A DNA stretch of 64,000 nt from Lentzea alba. Lineage in GTDB: Bacteria; Actinomycetota; Actinomycetes; Mycobacteriales; Pseudonocardiaceae. Below, piece after piece: positions 50,780-59,537 of the stretch (within the stretch, counting starts at the first letter, position 1; each line of letters begins with the position of its first letter). Location: assembly GCF_011067745.1 (NCBI RefSeq), contig NZ_JAAMPJ010000010.1:367431-431430 (forward strand). Reading direction: 5' to 3'. A program made the translations under genes and the position numbers. The notes beneath the pieces are model-generated. The model ran no database searches, had not been told where the DNA came from, and worked only from the letters and a program-made list of their open reading frames with translations.

Positions 50780-52123
50780 GTGGCACGAGGAACTCACTGC
50801 GTCATCGGGGCCGGGTTCGCCGGTCTCGCGGCGGCGCGCGCACTCCTGAAACGCGATGTCGACGTGCACGTCTACGAGGTCAGGCCCGAGGTGGGCGGCA
50901 ACTGGCTCGACGGCGTGTACGACTCGACGCACCTGATCACGTCCCGCCGCAGCACCGGCTTCCCGGAACGCCCGCTGCCGGCCGACCTGCCCGACTTCCC
51001 GCACTGGACGGTCCTGCGGGACTACCTGAAGGACTACACCGACGAGTTCGGGCTGCGCGAGCACATCCGGTTCGGCACCGAGGTCACGGCCGTCGTCCCC
51101 GCCGGGGCGGCCGACGGCACCGACGGCTGGCTGGTCACCAGCCGTGCCGCGAACGGCGAGCAGACCAGGCACTACGCCGGGGTCGTGGTCGCCAACGGCC
51201 ACCACTGGGACAAGTTCGTACCGGACAAGCCGGGCTCGTTCACCGGGGCCCAGCTGCACGTCAAGGACTACAAGCGGCCCGAGGACCTGGTGGGGCCCAA
51301 GGTGTTGGTGGTCGGGGCCGGTGTGTCCGCGTGCGACCTCGCCGTGGAGGCGGGCCGGACGTTCGGCACCGCGTGGATCTCCATGCGCCGCACGCACCAC
51401 TTCGTGCCCAAGACGGTCTACGGCAAGCCCGTCTCCGAGCTCAACAACCCGTGGATCCCGGCGTGGCTGCAGCGGGTGGTGAGCACGGCGATGCTGCGGG
51501 TCGTCAACGGTCCGTACAGCCAGTACGGGATGCCCGAGCCCGACCACAAGCTCTTCACCGAACAGGTCACCGTCAACACCCAGCTGCTCTACCACCTGCG
51601 GCACGGCACCGTGCGCTACCGGCCGGACATCGAGCGCTTCGACGGCCGGACGGTGCGGTTCGTCGACGGGACCGCGGAGGAGTTCGACAGCGTCGTCTGG
51701 GCGACCGGGTACCTCAACACCTTCCCGTTCCTCGACCGCGGGCTCTTCGAGTGGGAGAACGGCGTGCCGCGCCGGGTGTGCGGGCTGCTGCCGGAACGGG
51801 TCGCGGGCCTCTACGTGTTCGGTCTCATCCAGCTGCGCGGCGGGGCCGGGCCGATGCTCGCCCTCAGCGCCGAGCTGCTCGCGGACATGGTGCAGGCGCA
51901 GGCCCGCGCCGGCCGTCCGATCAGCCTCGACCTGGCGCGCGAACGCAAACCGGACGCCAGATTCTACGCCTCCGTGCCCGAGATGACCCGCCAGGTCGAA
52001 CGGGAACGAGCCCTGCTGGCCCGGTTGCGCCGGCGCGAGCACTGGCTCGACACCGACGAACAGGTGGGGGAGCGGGCCGACGGGGACCTCGTGCGCGTGC
52101 CGGCGAACACCGCCGCACGGTGA
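50780..52123 (+). CDS. Flavin-containing monooxygenase
   Basis: 447 residues from a GTG at 50780 with AGAGGAGAG eight bases upstream. FAD-binding GxGxxG is at VIGAGFAGLAAARALL (residues 8-23), NADPH-binding GxGxxA/C at VVGAGVSACDLAVEAG (about 180), and an ATGY-type motif (VWATGYLNTFPF) at about 315. These place it in the FMO/Baeyer-Villiger superfamily, which hydroxylates soft nucleophiles or inserts oxygen next to ketones. The exact FMO fingerprint FxGxxxHxxxY/F is not present in standard form. It is cotranscribed with the SalK-like gene and may tailor the cluster product, which is inference. Confidence 0.88.
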   Translation: MARGTHCVIGAGFAGLAAARALLKRDVDVHVYEVRPEVGGNWLDGVYDSTHLITSRRSTGFPERPLPADLPDFPHWTVLRDYLKDYTDEFGLREHIRFGTEVTAVVPAGAADGTDGWLVTSRAANGEQTRHYAGVVVANGHHWDKFVPDKPGSFTGAQLHVKDYKRPEDLVGPKVLVVGAGVSACDLAVEAGRTFGTAWISMRRTHHFVPKTVYGKPVSELNNPWIPAWLQRVVSTAMLRVVNGPYSQYGMPEPDHKLFTEQVTVNTQLLYHLRHGTVRYRPDIERFDGRTVRFVDGTAEEFDSVVWATGYLNTFPFLDRGLFEWENGVPRRVCGLLPERVAGLYVFGLIQLRGGAGPMLALSAELLADMVQAQARAGRPISLDLARERKPDARFYASVPEMTRQVERERALLARLRRREHWLDTDEQVGERADGDLVRVPANTAAR

Positions 52124-52135
52124 GGAGTGGAAACC

Positions 52136-52486
52136 ATGCAGATCCTGCAGTCCTTGCTCGTCGGAGCGCATCTGCTCGGCATGGCCGGGTTCATCGCCGC
52201 CTACTTCGTGCAACGCCGCACGCAGCCGGACGGCCCGCTGATCGCCATGTGGGCGTGGTCCGTGCTGATCGTCAGCGCGTCCGGGTTCGGCCTGGTTGGC
52301 GTCGGCATCGCGACCGACGACCACCACGACCCGGTGAAGATGATCATCAAGGGCGGCCTGATGACGGTCCTCGGCGTCGCGGTGCTGATCGTCTACTTCC
52401 GCCGCAGGGCCATCCCGCGGCAGCTCCCGGCGGTCTTCGCCACAGCGGTACTGGCCGAGGTGGCGGTGTCCGTCCTGATCACCTGA
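52136..52486 (+). CDS. Small four-helix membrane protein
   Basis: 116 residues; ATG at 52136 nine bases after GAGGAG (a GTG at 52127 lies within the RBS). Four hydrophobic segments are visible at about residues 3-24, 35-57, 68-87 and 96-115. No family motif was recognised, though size and topology resemble DUF2269-type proteins. It is sandwiched between the monooxygenase and the inactive SDR with gaps of 12 and 15 bp, so it belongs to their operon. Function unknown. Confidence 0.75.
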   Translation: MQILQSLLVGAHLLGMAGFIAAYFVQRRTQPDGPLIAMWAWSVLIVSASGFGLVGVGIATDDHHDPVKMIIKGGLMTVLGVAVLIVYFRRRAIPRQLPAVFATAVLAEVAVSVLIT

Positions 52487-52501
52487 CCTGGGGGAGGAGC
52501 C

Positions 52502-53176
52502 ATGCCGACCGCACTGGTCACCGATCCCCGCACCAGACTCGGCACGGCGTTCGCCCGGCGCTTCGGCGCGACGGGCCACGACCTGGTGCTGGCGGGCCAC
52601 GGCGAACGTGAACTCGGATTCCTGGCCGCGGAGCTCGCCGACCGGCACGACATCACCGTCGAGGTGATCGTGGCGGACCTCGCCGACGCCGCTCAGCGCG
52701 CCCTCGTGGAGGACCGGCTGCTCGACGACGACCGCGCACCGGTGGACCTGCTCGTGAACAACGCCTCCGCCGACGCCTGCGCGGGCTTCCTCACCACGCC
52801 GGTGGACCGGGTGCAGGCGGACTTCGACCTGCGGGCCACCAGCGTCCTGCGACTCACGCACGCGGCACTCGCCGGCATGATGCGCCGACGACGTGGCGCG
52901 GTGATCAACGTGTTCGGCTCCGGCCGGGCGTGGTGGGGCCTGGGCAGGTGCACCGTGCAGGACGCGTTCATCCGCACGTTGTCGCAGAACCTGGCCGACG
53001 CGCTGTGCGGCACACCGGTCCACGTCATGGCGTTGTGCGTCGGCACCACCACTCCGTGGCTGACCAACGGCGGCGCGGACGAGGTCGTGCGGCGCGCGCT
53101 GCGGGATGTGGCACAGCGCCGGACGGTGTCAGGCAGCCGCCTCCAGCTGATGGCGCGCTGGCTGACCTCCCGGTGA
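52502..53176 (+). CDS. Degenerate short-chain dehydrogenase, probably catalytically dead
   Basis: 224 residues, ATG at 52502 after GGGGGAGGAGCC. Overall it is an SDR fold (MPTALVT start, VDLLVNNAS, GAVINVFGS). The cofactor glycine motif TGxxxGIG is replaced by TDPRTRLG, and the catalytic YxxxK is replaced by CTVQD. It is a clear paralogue of the intact SDR at 56846, which opens with the same MPTALVT and keeps both motifs. Expression is implied by a good RBS and its place at the end of a four-gene operon. A structural, regulatory or ligand-binding role is likelier than redox catalysis. Confidence 0.85.
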   Translation: MPTALVTDPRTRLGTAFARRFGATGHDLVLAGHGERELGFLAAELADRHDITVEVIVADLADAAQRALVEDRLLDDDRAPVDLLVNNASADACAGFLTTPVDRVQADFDLRATSVLRLTHAALAGMMRRRRGAVINVFGSGRAWWGLGRCTVQDAFIRTLSQNLADALCGTPVHVMALCVGTTTPWLTNGGADEVVRRALRDVAQRRTVSGSRLQLMARWLTSR

Positions 53177-53177
53177 A

Positions 53178-53232
53178 GTTGATGAGGGGAGCTTTCCTAA
53201 ACCTGAGGTTTGGGAAAGCTCCCCTCATCAAC
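53178..53232. terminator. 55-nt near-perfect palindrome, bidirectional terminator
   Basis: Bases 53178-53204 pair with 53206-53232: 27 bp with a single T:G wobble around a central G. It sits just after the SDR stop and 12 bp before the end of the convergent SARP gene, so it can terminate both. Its AT content and length are unusual for a high-GC genome. Confidence 0.85.
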
Positions 53233-53244
53233 CTCGCGCGGGGG

Positions 53245-55956
53245 TTAGGGGGAGGCTTCGCCGGGGGACTCGTCGGTGCGGGAGAGGCCTAGCCGGTTTC
53301 GCAGGGCGACGGACTGGTCGCGGTAGCGGGCCGCGGCCTCCGGGCCGTGCAGCACGTGGGCGACCCGCGCGACGCGGTGCAGCAGTTGTTCCTCGGCCCT
53401 GCGGTCACCCAGCCGGCGGGCCATGTCCAGGGACCGCTGGTAGTGCTCCAGCGCGTCGGCGTGCTGCTTGAGCCGCTCCAGCACGAGTCCGTGCCGGGCG
53501 TGTGCGAGCACGTGTGCGTCGCACAGCGGTACGTCGGCCAGCAGCGCGAAGGCGCGGTCCAGGTGGTCGAGCGCGTCGGTGGTCGCCCCGAGATCGGTCG
53601 CGACCCGGCTGAGGTTGCTGAGCCACTTCGCTTCCAGGTAGGGCTCGCCGAGCTCGCGCGCGATGCGCACGGCGTCCTGCAGACAGGTGTGCGCCTCGTC
53701 GACGCGGCCGGTGAGCAGGTGTGACTCGCCGAGGTTGTTGAGCACCGTGGACTCGGCGAGCCGGTCGCCGAGGTCGCGGGCCATCACGAGCGCCTCGCGC
53801 ATGCTCGTCACGGCCTCGTCGTGGCGGCCCAGTTCGGCCAGCGCCAGGCCGGTGTTGCTCAGCAGCAGCCGCTGGGCGGGCCGGTCGCCGAGCAACCGGG
53901 CCGACTCCAGGCCCGGTTCCAGCACCTCCAGCCACCAGACCTTGTTGCTGCACCGGTAGTGCAGCACCCCGGTGCGGTAGGCCAGCCGCCACGCGCGCTC
54001 GTGGTCGCCGTAGCGCGCCGAGGCCTTCACCAGTGCGCGGATGTTGGGCTCCTCGGCGTCGACCCAGGTCAGGATGTCGGTCGCCGACCTGAACGGGGGC
54101 AGCGTCGTGGGCGGGTGCTCGACCGGCCCGTCGAACAGCGGCGGCCGCGGTTCCAGGGTCAGCCGCGCCACGCCGACGGTGTGCAGGAAGTAGTCGACCA
54201 GCCGCCGGCCCGCCGCGGCGCACTCGTCGTCCTCGCGCGCGAGCTGCGAGGTGTAGAGCCGGACGAGGTCGTGCCGGCTGTACCGGCCGGGGACCGTCTC
54301 GTTCACCAGATGCGCCTCCGCGAACTCGTCGAGGTGACGGCGGGTCTCGGCGATGCCCGCGCCGAACAGCGCCGAGGCGGCGAACCGGTCGACGTCCGGT
54401 CCGGGATGCACCCCGAGCAGCCGGAACGCCCGCTGGGAGCGCGCCGGCAACGCGCGCACGCTCAACGCCAGCGACGCGCCCACGGCCCGATCGGCGGTGA
54501 CGAGGGTGCTCGCGCGTTGCTGCTCGTCGGCGAGCTCGTCGACCATGCGCTGGACCTGCCAGCGCCGATGCGTCGCGAGCCGGGCGGCGACGATCCGCAG
54601 CGCGAGCGGGAGCCGGTCGCACAGCCGGACCAGCACGCGGACGGCCTCCGGTTCCGCGGCCACCCGCGGCCGGCCGATCACGCCCGTGATGACGTCGAGC
54701 GCGTCCTCCTCCGTCAGCACGTCCAGGCCGAGATGGGCCGCTCCTTCCCGCGCGACCAGGCCCTCCAGCCGGCTGCGGCTCGTCACCAGGGTGAGACAGC
54801 CGGGCGTGCCGGGCAGCAGCGGACGGACCTGGTCCGAGTCACGGCAGTTGTCGAGCACGACCAGCATCCGGCGCCCGGCGATCGACGACCGGTAGAGGGC
54901 CGATCGTTCGTCGGGGTTCGAGGGCACGTCGGCTTCCCGGACGCCCAGCGCGTGCAGGAACCCGACGAGCACGTCCGCGGGTGGCTGCGGTTCCCGCTCG
55001 TCGTAGCCGCGCAGGTCGGCGAAGAGCTGACCGTCGGGATACCGGTCGCTGATCTCGTGGGCGTACCGCAGGGCCAGAGTCGTCTTGCCGATGCCGGCCT
55101 GTCCGCTCAGCACGACGATCCGCCGGGTGCTCTCCCGCAGCTCGAGCAGCTCCTGGCCCCGGCCGGTGAAGCCCGCGGCGCTCAGCGGGAGCTGCGCGGG
55201 TGCCGGGCCGGTCGTGGGGACGGCCGGTGCCGGAGCCTGGCCGGTGACCAGCGCCTCGTGTTCGCGGCGCAGTCCCTCGGACGGCTCGACGCCCAGTTCC
55301 TCGGCGAGCGCGTCCTGCGTGCGCTGGTAGATCTCGAACGCCTCGGAGCGGCGGCCGGTGGCGTGCAACGCGCGGATCGCGAGCTCGGCGAGTTCCTCGC
55401 GCAACGGGTGCGCGGACACGTGTTCGTCGAGCAGCGTGCTGGCGTCGGTCGGGCGGCCGAGTCGCAACAACCGAGCGGCCAGGTCCTCGACCGCGTGCAG
55501 CCTGCTGTCGGTGAGCCGGGCCGCTGCCGCGGTGAGGTAGAGGCTGTCCGCGGTGCCCGCGAGCGCCGGGCCGCGCCACAGTCCCAGCGCCTGCTGCAGC
55601 AGCACCACGGCCACGTCGTCGGACCGGTGCTTGGCGTCGGCCAGCAGCCGGTCGAACAGCTCGGCGTCGACCGCGTCCGCCTCCGTGACCAGCTCATATC
55701 CCGACGCCCGGCTGGTCAGCCGCGCGGGTCCGGTGATCACCTTGCGCAGCGCGGAGATGTGTCCCTGCAACGCGGTGCGGGCGTGCGCGGGCGGGTCCTC
55801 ACCCCAGACCCGGTCGATGAGCGCGTCGGTGCCGAGCAACTGGTTGGGAGTGAGCGCGAGCGCCGCGAGGACCGAACGTCGTTTCGGTGCCCCCACCGTG
55901 AACATGGAGCCTTTCGCCGTGACGACCTCCACGGGGCCGAGAAGACGGAATTTCAT
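53245..55956 (-). CDS. AfsR-like SARP regulator (HTH-BTAD-NB-ARC-TPR)
   Basis: 903 residues, ATG at 55956 after GGGGGGAACGTGA. Residues 1-95 form the OmpR-like DNA-binding domain (FRLLGPVEVVTAKGSMF, IDRVWGEDPPAHARTALQGH). Residues 100-245 are the BTAD. NB-ARC spans about 260-560 (Walker A LSGQAGIGKTTLALRYA, RMLVVLDNCRDSDQV). The C-terminal 300 residues carry TPR repeats (GDRLAESTVLNNLGESHLL and similar). Full-length AfsR relatives integrate signals and activate antibiotic genes. It lies within 4 kb of the divergent cluster promoter and is the best candidate for its activator. Confidence 0.93.
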   Translation of the reverse strand: MKFRLLGPVEVVTAKGSMFTVGAPKRRSVLAALALTPNQLLGTDALIDRVWGEDPPAHARTALQGHISALRKVITGPARLTSRASGYELVTEADAVDAELFDRLLADAKHRSDDVAVVLLQQALGLWRGPALAGTADSLYLTAAAARLTDSRLHAVEDLAARLLRLGRPTDASTLLDEHVSAHPLREELAELAIRALHATGRRSEAFEIYQRTQDALAEELGVEPSEGLRREHEALVTGQAPAPAVPTTGPAPAQLPLSAAGFTGRGQELLELRESTRRIVVLSGQAGIGKTTLALRYAHEISDRYPDGQLFADLRGYDEREPQPPADVLVGFLHALGVREADVPSNPDERSALYRSSIAGRRMLVVLDNCRDSDQVRPLLPGTPGCLTLVTSRSRLEGLVAREGAAHLGLDVLTEEDALDVITGVIGRPRVAAEPEAVRVLVRLCDRLPLALRIVAARLATHRRWQVQRMVDELADEQQRASTLVTADRAVGASLALSVRALPARSQRAFRLLGVHPGPDVDRFAASALFGAGIAETRRHLDEFAEAHLVNETVPGRYSRHDLVRLYTSQLAREDDECAAAGRRLVDYFLHTVGVARLTLEPRPPLFDGPVEHPPTTLPPFRSATDILTWVDAEEPNIRALVKASARYGDHERAWRLAYRTGVLHYRCSNKVWWLEVLEPGLESARLLGDRPAQRLLLSNTGLALAELGRHDEAVTSMREALVMARDLGDRLAESTVLNNLGESHLLTGRVDEAHTCLQDAVRIARELGEPYLEAKWLSNLSRVATDLGATTDALDHLDRAFALLADVPLCDAHVLAHARHGLVLERLKQHADALEHYQRSLDMARRLGDRRAEEQLLHRVARVAHVLHGPEAAARYRDQSVALRNRLGLSRTDESPGEASP

Positions 55957-56209
55957 TCACGTTCCCCCCGTGATCGACCCTTCGTCAGCGACATCGGCAG
56001 CGTGGCGAGGTACCGGGAACGTTGCTTTTGACAACTATTCTGATTCCGGCTCGCCGGACGCGGTCATTGTAGATTCGCAGATACCCGATGGAGGCGTGAT
56101 TGATTCAAGAATCCCGTAATGAGACGCTTAGGCTGGCATTAGCCGCCCATTAACGCGCTCTGCGACGGTGTTCGAGGAGAGAACCAGTCCGTCGCGAGTG
56201 GGTGGGTGC
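55957..56209. promoter_or_regulatory. Divergent spacer between SARP and ECF sigma genes
   Basis: 253 bp, AT-rich for this genome. It contains GGAAC at 56013-56017, TTGACA at 56028-56033, and three GATTC words at 56042, 56082 and 56102 (spaced 40 and 20 bases), the last within the inverted repeat GATTC-AA-GAATC at 56102-56113. Promoters for both flanking genes are expected here; the repeats are candidate operators. Confidence 0.4.
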
Positions 56210-56833
56210 ATGACCATCGTTCACGAGAAAGGTGTGGTCGACGCGATTGGGGCACCGGGGGACCGGGAAGCCCGACAGGCGGTGGTGTTCCAGAACTGCC
56301 GCAGCGGAGTCGAGGGGGCGTGGAATTCGGTGGTCGAGGAGTTCACGCCGATAGTGTGGAGCGTCGCGAAGTCGTTCGGACTCCTGCCCGACGACTGCGC
56401 GGACATCTGTCAGTCGACGTGGGCGCACGCGGTCAGGTCGATCGACCGCATCAGGCACCCCGCCCGGTTTCGCACGTGGATCGTGACCGTGGCGAAACGG
56501 GAAAGCATCAAGCTCCGCCAGTTCACCGCCCGGCACGTGCCGGTGGCCGACGTGGAGAGCGGCGTCACCGGCGCCGACCTGTGCGGACCGGAGGAGGTCG
56601 CGGTCGAGCGGGCGGACCACCTGAGGGTGCGGGTCGCCCTGAGTCAGTTGCCGAGCCTGCACCAGGAACTGTTGTGGATGCTGATCTCCGACCCGCCGCC
56701 GAGCTACGACGAGATCAGCCGCACGTTGCACATCCCGCGCGGATCCATCGGCCCCACCAGGGCAAGGGCGCTGCAGCGGATGCGCGAACTGCTGGAGGAG
56801 GACTCGCCGGCGACGGAATTCCGGGTCGCCTGA
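56210..56833 (+). CDS. ECF-type RNA polymerase sigma factor
   Basis: 207 residues from the ATG at 56210; a GTG at 56168 gives 14 more residues but has no RBS. Region 2 is at about residues 30-95 (LPDDCADICQSTWAHAVRS, FRTWIVTVAKRESI). Region 4 is at about 140-190, with helix-turn-helix PPPSYDEISRTLHIPRGSIG followed by PTRARALQRMREL. No anti-sigma gene lies next to it, so control is unclear. It is upstream of an SDR, a transporter and a MerR gene with short gaps and may direct their transcription or that of the nearby cluster. Confidence 0.9.
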   Translation: MTIVHEKGVVDAIGAPGDREARQAVVFQNCRSGVEGAWNSVVEEFTPIVWSVAKSFGLLPDDCADICQSTWAHAVRSIDRIRHPARFRTWIVTVAKRESIKLRQFTARHVPVADVESGVTGADLCGPEEVAVERADHLRVRVALSQLPSLHQELLWMLISDPPPSYDEISRTLHIPRGSIGPTRARALQRMRELLEEDSPATEFRVA

Positions 56834-56845
56834 AGGGAACCGATC

Positions 56846-57580
56846 ATGCCCACAGCTCTGGTGACAGGACCGACGGCGGGCATCGGCGCGGCGTTCGCCC
56901 GCAGGCTCGCGTCGGACGGCTACCGGCTGGTGCTGGTCGCGAGGTACGAGCAGACGCTGAAGGAACTCGCGGCCGAACTGGACGGTGACCACGAGGTGCT
57001 CGCCGCGGATCTCACCGATCCGGTGGCGCGGCAGCGGGTCGAGAACCGTCTGGCCGACCAGGATGCTCCGGTCGACCTGCTGGTGAACAACGCGGGAATC
57101 GGTGCGGTGGGCCGGTTCTGGGAAGCCGACCCGGACGTGCTGCTGGCGCAGTACGAACTCGGCACCACCGCGGTGTTGCGGCTGACCCGCGCCGTGCTGC
57201 CGGGGATGGTCGCCCGCGACCGCGGTGCCGTGATCAACGTGGCGAGCTTCGGCGCGTTGCTGCCGGGCCGCAACGGCGCCGCCTACACCGCGTCGAAGTC
57301 GTACGTGGTCTCGCTGACCGATCGCATCGCCGCCGAGCTGCAGGACACGCGGGTGTCGGTGATCGCGGTGTGCCCCGGCTGGACCCGCACCGAACTGCAC
57401 CGGCGCTCCGGCAACGACTGCCCGGACCCGGAGTCGGGCTGGTGGCTCGACGCGGACGCCGTGGTGGACCAGGCGCTGGCCGATCTCGCGAAGGGGAGAA
57501 CCCGGTCGGTGGCGGGGTCGCGGTACCGGCTGGTGTACCGGGCGACCCTGTTGCTGCCGCGCGGACTGAGCCCTCGCTGA
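56846..57580 (+). CDS. Short-chain dehydrogenase/reductase (intact)
   Basis: 244 residues, ATG at 56846 after GAAGGGAACC. A classical SDR: cofactor loop TGPTAGIGAAFA at residues 7-18, an Arg (VARYEQ) after strand 2 that favours NADPH, NNAGIG at about 87, catalytic Ser in INVASFG and YTASK (Tyr/Lys) at about 150. It resembles the DltE/SDR family of acyl or sugar ketoreductases. It is the working paralogue of the degenerate SDR at 52502, and the two share the opening and length of the core. It lies 12 bp after the sigma factor gene. Confidence 0.92.
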   Translation: MPTALVTGPTAGIGAAFARRLASDGYRLVLVARYEQTLKELAAELDGDHEVLAADLTDPVARQRVENRLADQDAPVDLLVNNAGIGAVGRFWEADPDVLLAQYELGTTAVLRLTRAVLPGMVARDRGAVINVASFGALLPGRNGAAYTASKSYVVSLTDRIAAELQDTRVSVIAVCPGWTRTELHRRSGNDCPDPESGWWLDADAVVDQALADLAKGRTRSVAGSRYRLVYRATLLLPRGLSPR

Positions 57581-57599
57581 CGTCATCGGGAGAACCCAC

Positions 57600-58916
57600 G
57601 TGAACCGCATCGAGCAGCGCGCCTGGTACCAGTACGACTGGGCGAGCGCCGCCTTCCCCACGCCGATCCTGACCGTGTTCCTCGCCGTCTACCTCACCGG
57701 TGTCGCGGAGACCGCCGCCCGTTCGTCCGGCCAGCAGTGCCTCGACTCCGCACTGGTCGACTGCGACGTGAGCCTGTTCGCCGTCGGCTTCCCGGCCGGT
57801 TCGCTGTGGGGCTATCTCCTCGTGCTGGCAACGGTCGTGCAACTGCTGACCCTTCCGCTCGTGGGTCTGGTCGCGGACCGGACCGGCCGGTGGTCCGCGG
57901 TGTTCCTCGCGTGCGTGATCATGGGAGCGGGCGGAACGGCGGGACTCGCGTTGGTGTCGGCGCCCGACTGGCTGCTGGGGTCGCTGTTCTTCGTCATCGC
58001 GAACGCGGGTTTCGGTGGCGCCCAAGTCATTTACAACTCCTATCTGCCCTGGATCGCCACCGAGTCGGAGCGCGACGCGGTCACCGCCCGCGGAACCGGT
58101 CTCGGCTACCTCGGTGCCGGGCTCGTCCTGGTCGCCCAGCTCGCGCTCTACCTCGGGCACTCCGCCATCGGCCTCGGCGAGGCGACGTCCGTGCGGCTGT
58201 GCTTCCTGCTCTCCGGCCTGTGGTGGGCGCTCTTCTCGATCCGCCCGTTGCGCGTGCTGCGCCGCTACGACCCCGCCAACCGTCCGGAGTGGACGGTCGG
58301 TCAGCACTCGATCTCGTTGCCGGCCACCATCCGCACGATGACCGGGCATCCGATCGTCCTGCGTTTCCTGATCGCGTTCTTCGTCTACACAGCGGGCATC
58401 AACACCGTCAACGCGGTGGCGTCGCAGTACGGTGAACGCGAGATCGGCCTGACCCAGCAGACGCTGGTCCCGATCCTGGTGACGGTCCAGTTCGTCGGCG
58501 CGCTCGGCGCGTGGCTGCACGGCAAACTCGCGGTGCGGCTGGGCACCCGCAACGCCGTGCTGGTCAGCCTCGCCTGCTGGTCGGTGCTGATCTGCATCGG
58601 CTTCTTCGTCCCCCGCGGCGCGACCTTCGGCTACGCCGCGCTCTCCTGCGGTGTGGGCCTGGTCATGGGCGGCACGATCGCGTTGTCCCGTTCGCTGTTC
58701 AGCAAACTGGTGCCGGTGGGCCAGGAAGCCCGGTTCTTCTCCCTGTTCAGCGTCTTCGAACGGGCCGGCTTCATGCTGGGCCCGCTGGCGTTCGCCGCGA
58801 TCGGCCAGCTCACCGGTTCCTACCGCCCCGCCATGATGTCGACGCTCGTGTTCTTCGTCGGCGGCGCGGTTCTGCTGTGGTACCTGCCCGCCCGAGACCG
58901 CGCCGAGGCCAGGTGA
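57600..58916 (+). CDS. UMF1/Atg22-like MFS transporter
   Basis: 438 residues, GTG at 57600 with GGGAGA seven bases upstream. About 11-12 hydrophobic helices are visible. The N-terminal QRAWYQYDWASAAFPTPILT is the hallmark of the UMF1 (Atg22-like, unknown major facilitator) family, which has an amino-acid exporter in yeast vacuoles. FSKLVPVGQEARFFSLFSVF in the second half is also typical. The substrate is unknown. It is 19 bp from the SDR stop and 6 bp from the MerR gene, suggesting one transcript. Confidence 0.9.
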   Translation: MNRIEQRAWYQYDWASAAFPTPILTVFLAVYLTGVAETAARSSGQQCLDSALVDCDVSLFAVGFPAGSLWGYLLVLATVVQLLTLPLVGLVADRTGRWSAVFLACVIMGAGGTAGLALVSAPDWLLGSLFFVIANAGFGGAQVIYNSYLPWIATESERDAVTARGTGLGYLGAGLVLVAQLALYLGHSAIGLGEATSVRLCFLLSGLWWALFSIRPLRVLRRYDPANRPEWTVGQHSISLPATIRTMTGHPIVLRFLIAFFVYTAGINTVNAVASQYGEREIGLTQQTLVPILVTVQFVGALGAWLHGKLAVRLGTRNAVLVSLACWSVLICIGFFVPRGATFGYAALSCGVGLVMGGTIALSRSLFSKLVPVGQEARFFSLFSVFERAGFMLGPLAFAAIGQLTGSYRPAMMSTLVFFVGGAVLLWYLPARDRAEAR

Positions 58917-58922
58917 CCGGCC

Positions 58923-59534
58923 GTGCGCATCGGTGAACTGAGCAGCACCAGCGGTGTCCCCGTCTCGACCATCAAGTACTACCTGCGCGAGGGTCTGCTC
59001 CCGACCGGCCGGTTGACGTCGGCGAACCAGGCCCAGTACGACGAGCACCACCTGCGGCGGCTGACCCTCGTCCGCGCGCTGGTGGACGTCGGTGGCCTCT
59101 CCATCGCCACCGTGCGCGAGGTGCTGGACGCCGTCGACGCCTCGGACTCCGGTGCGGTGCGCATGGTGCACGACGGGATCACCGCGGTCCCGGCCACGGA
59201 CCCCGACGCTGCCGCCGAACAGGAAGCCTCGTCGTTCCTGACGCGCTGCGGACTGCCCTATGAGCCCGACAATCCCGCCACCCGGTCCCTGGTCGCCGTC
59301 ATCGCGACCGCCCGCCGCCTCGGCCACCCGCACTTCACCGACCAGCTGGGCGTGTACGCGGACGCCTGCCGCCGAATAGCAGAAGCCGACGTGGACCGCG
59401 TGATGAGGCATTCCTCGGTCGAGGACGTTCTCGAAGGCGTTGTCGTGGGGACCGTGCTGGGCGATGCCGCCATGGTGGCGTTGCGCAGGCTCGCCCAGCT
59501 GCAGGAGTACCGCCGCCAGTCCGGCCCGAGGTAG
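58923..59534 (+). CDS. MerR-family transcriptional regulator
   Basis: 203 residues from a GTG at 58923; AGGTGA of the previous stop serves as RBS. Residues 1-70 are the winged-helix MerR domain (MRIGELSSTSGVPVSTIKYY, LREGLLPTGRL, HHLRRLTLVRALVDVGGLS). A dimerisation helix follows, then an effector-binding domain of about 100 residues without the Cys ligands of metal sensors, suggesting an organic ligand. As the last gene after the UMF1 transporter it may autoregulate this unit in response to the transported compound. Confidence 0.9.
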   Translation: MRIGELSSTSGVPVSTIKYYLREGLLPTGRLTSANQAQYDEHHLRRLTLVRALVDVGGLSIATVREVLDAVDASDSGAVRMVHDGITAVPATDPDAAAEQEASSFLTRCGLPYEPDNPATRSLVAVIATARRLGHPHFTDQLGVYADACRRIAEADVDRVMRHSSVEDVLEGVVVGTVLGDAAMVALRRLAQLQEYRRQSGPR

Positions 59535-59537
59535 TGC

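Noticed and set aside
56028..56033. TTGACA as a vegetative -35 box
   Set aside because: No acceptable -10 at 16-18 bases downstream, so it is only mentioned as a sequence word.
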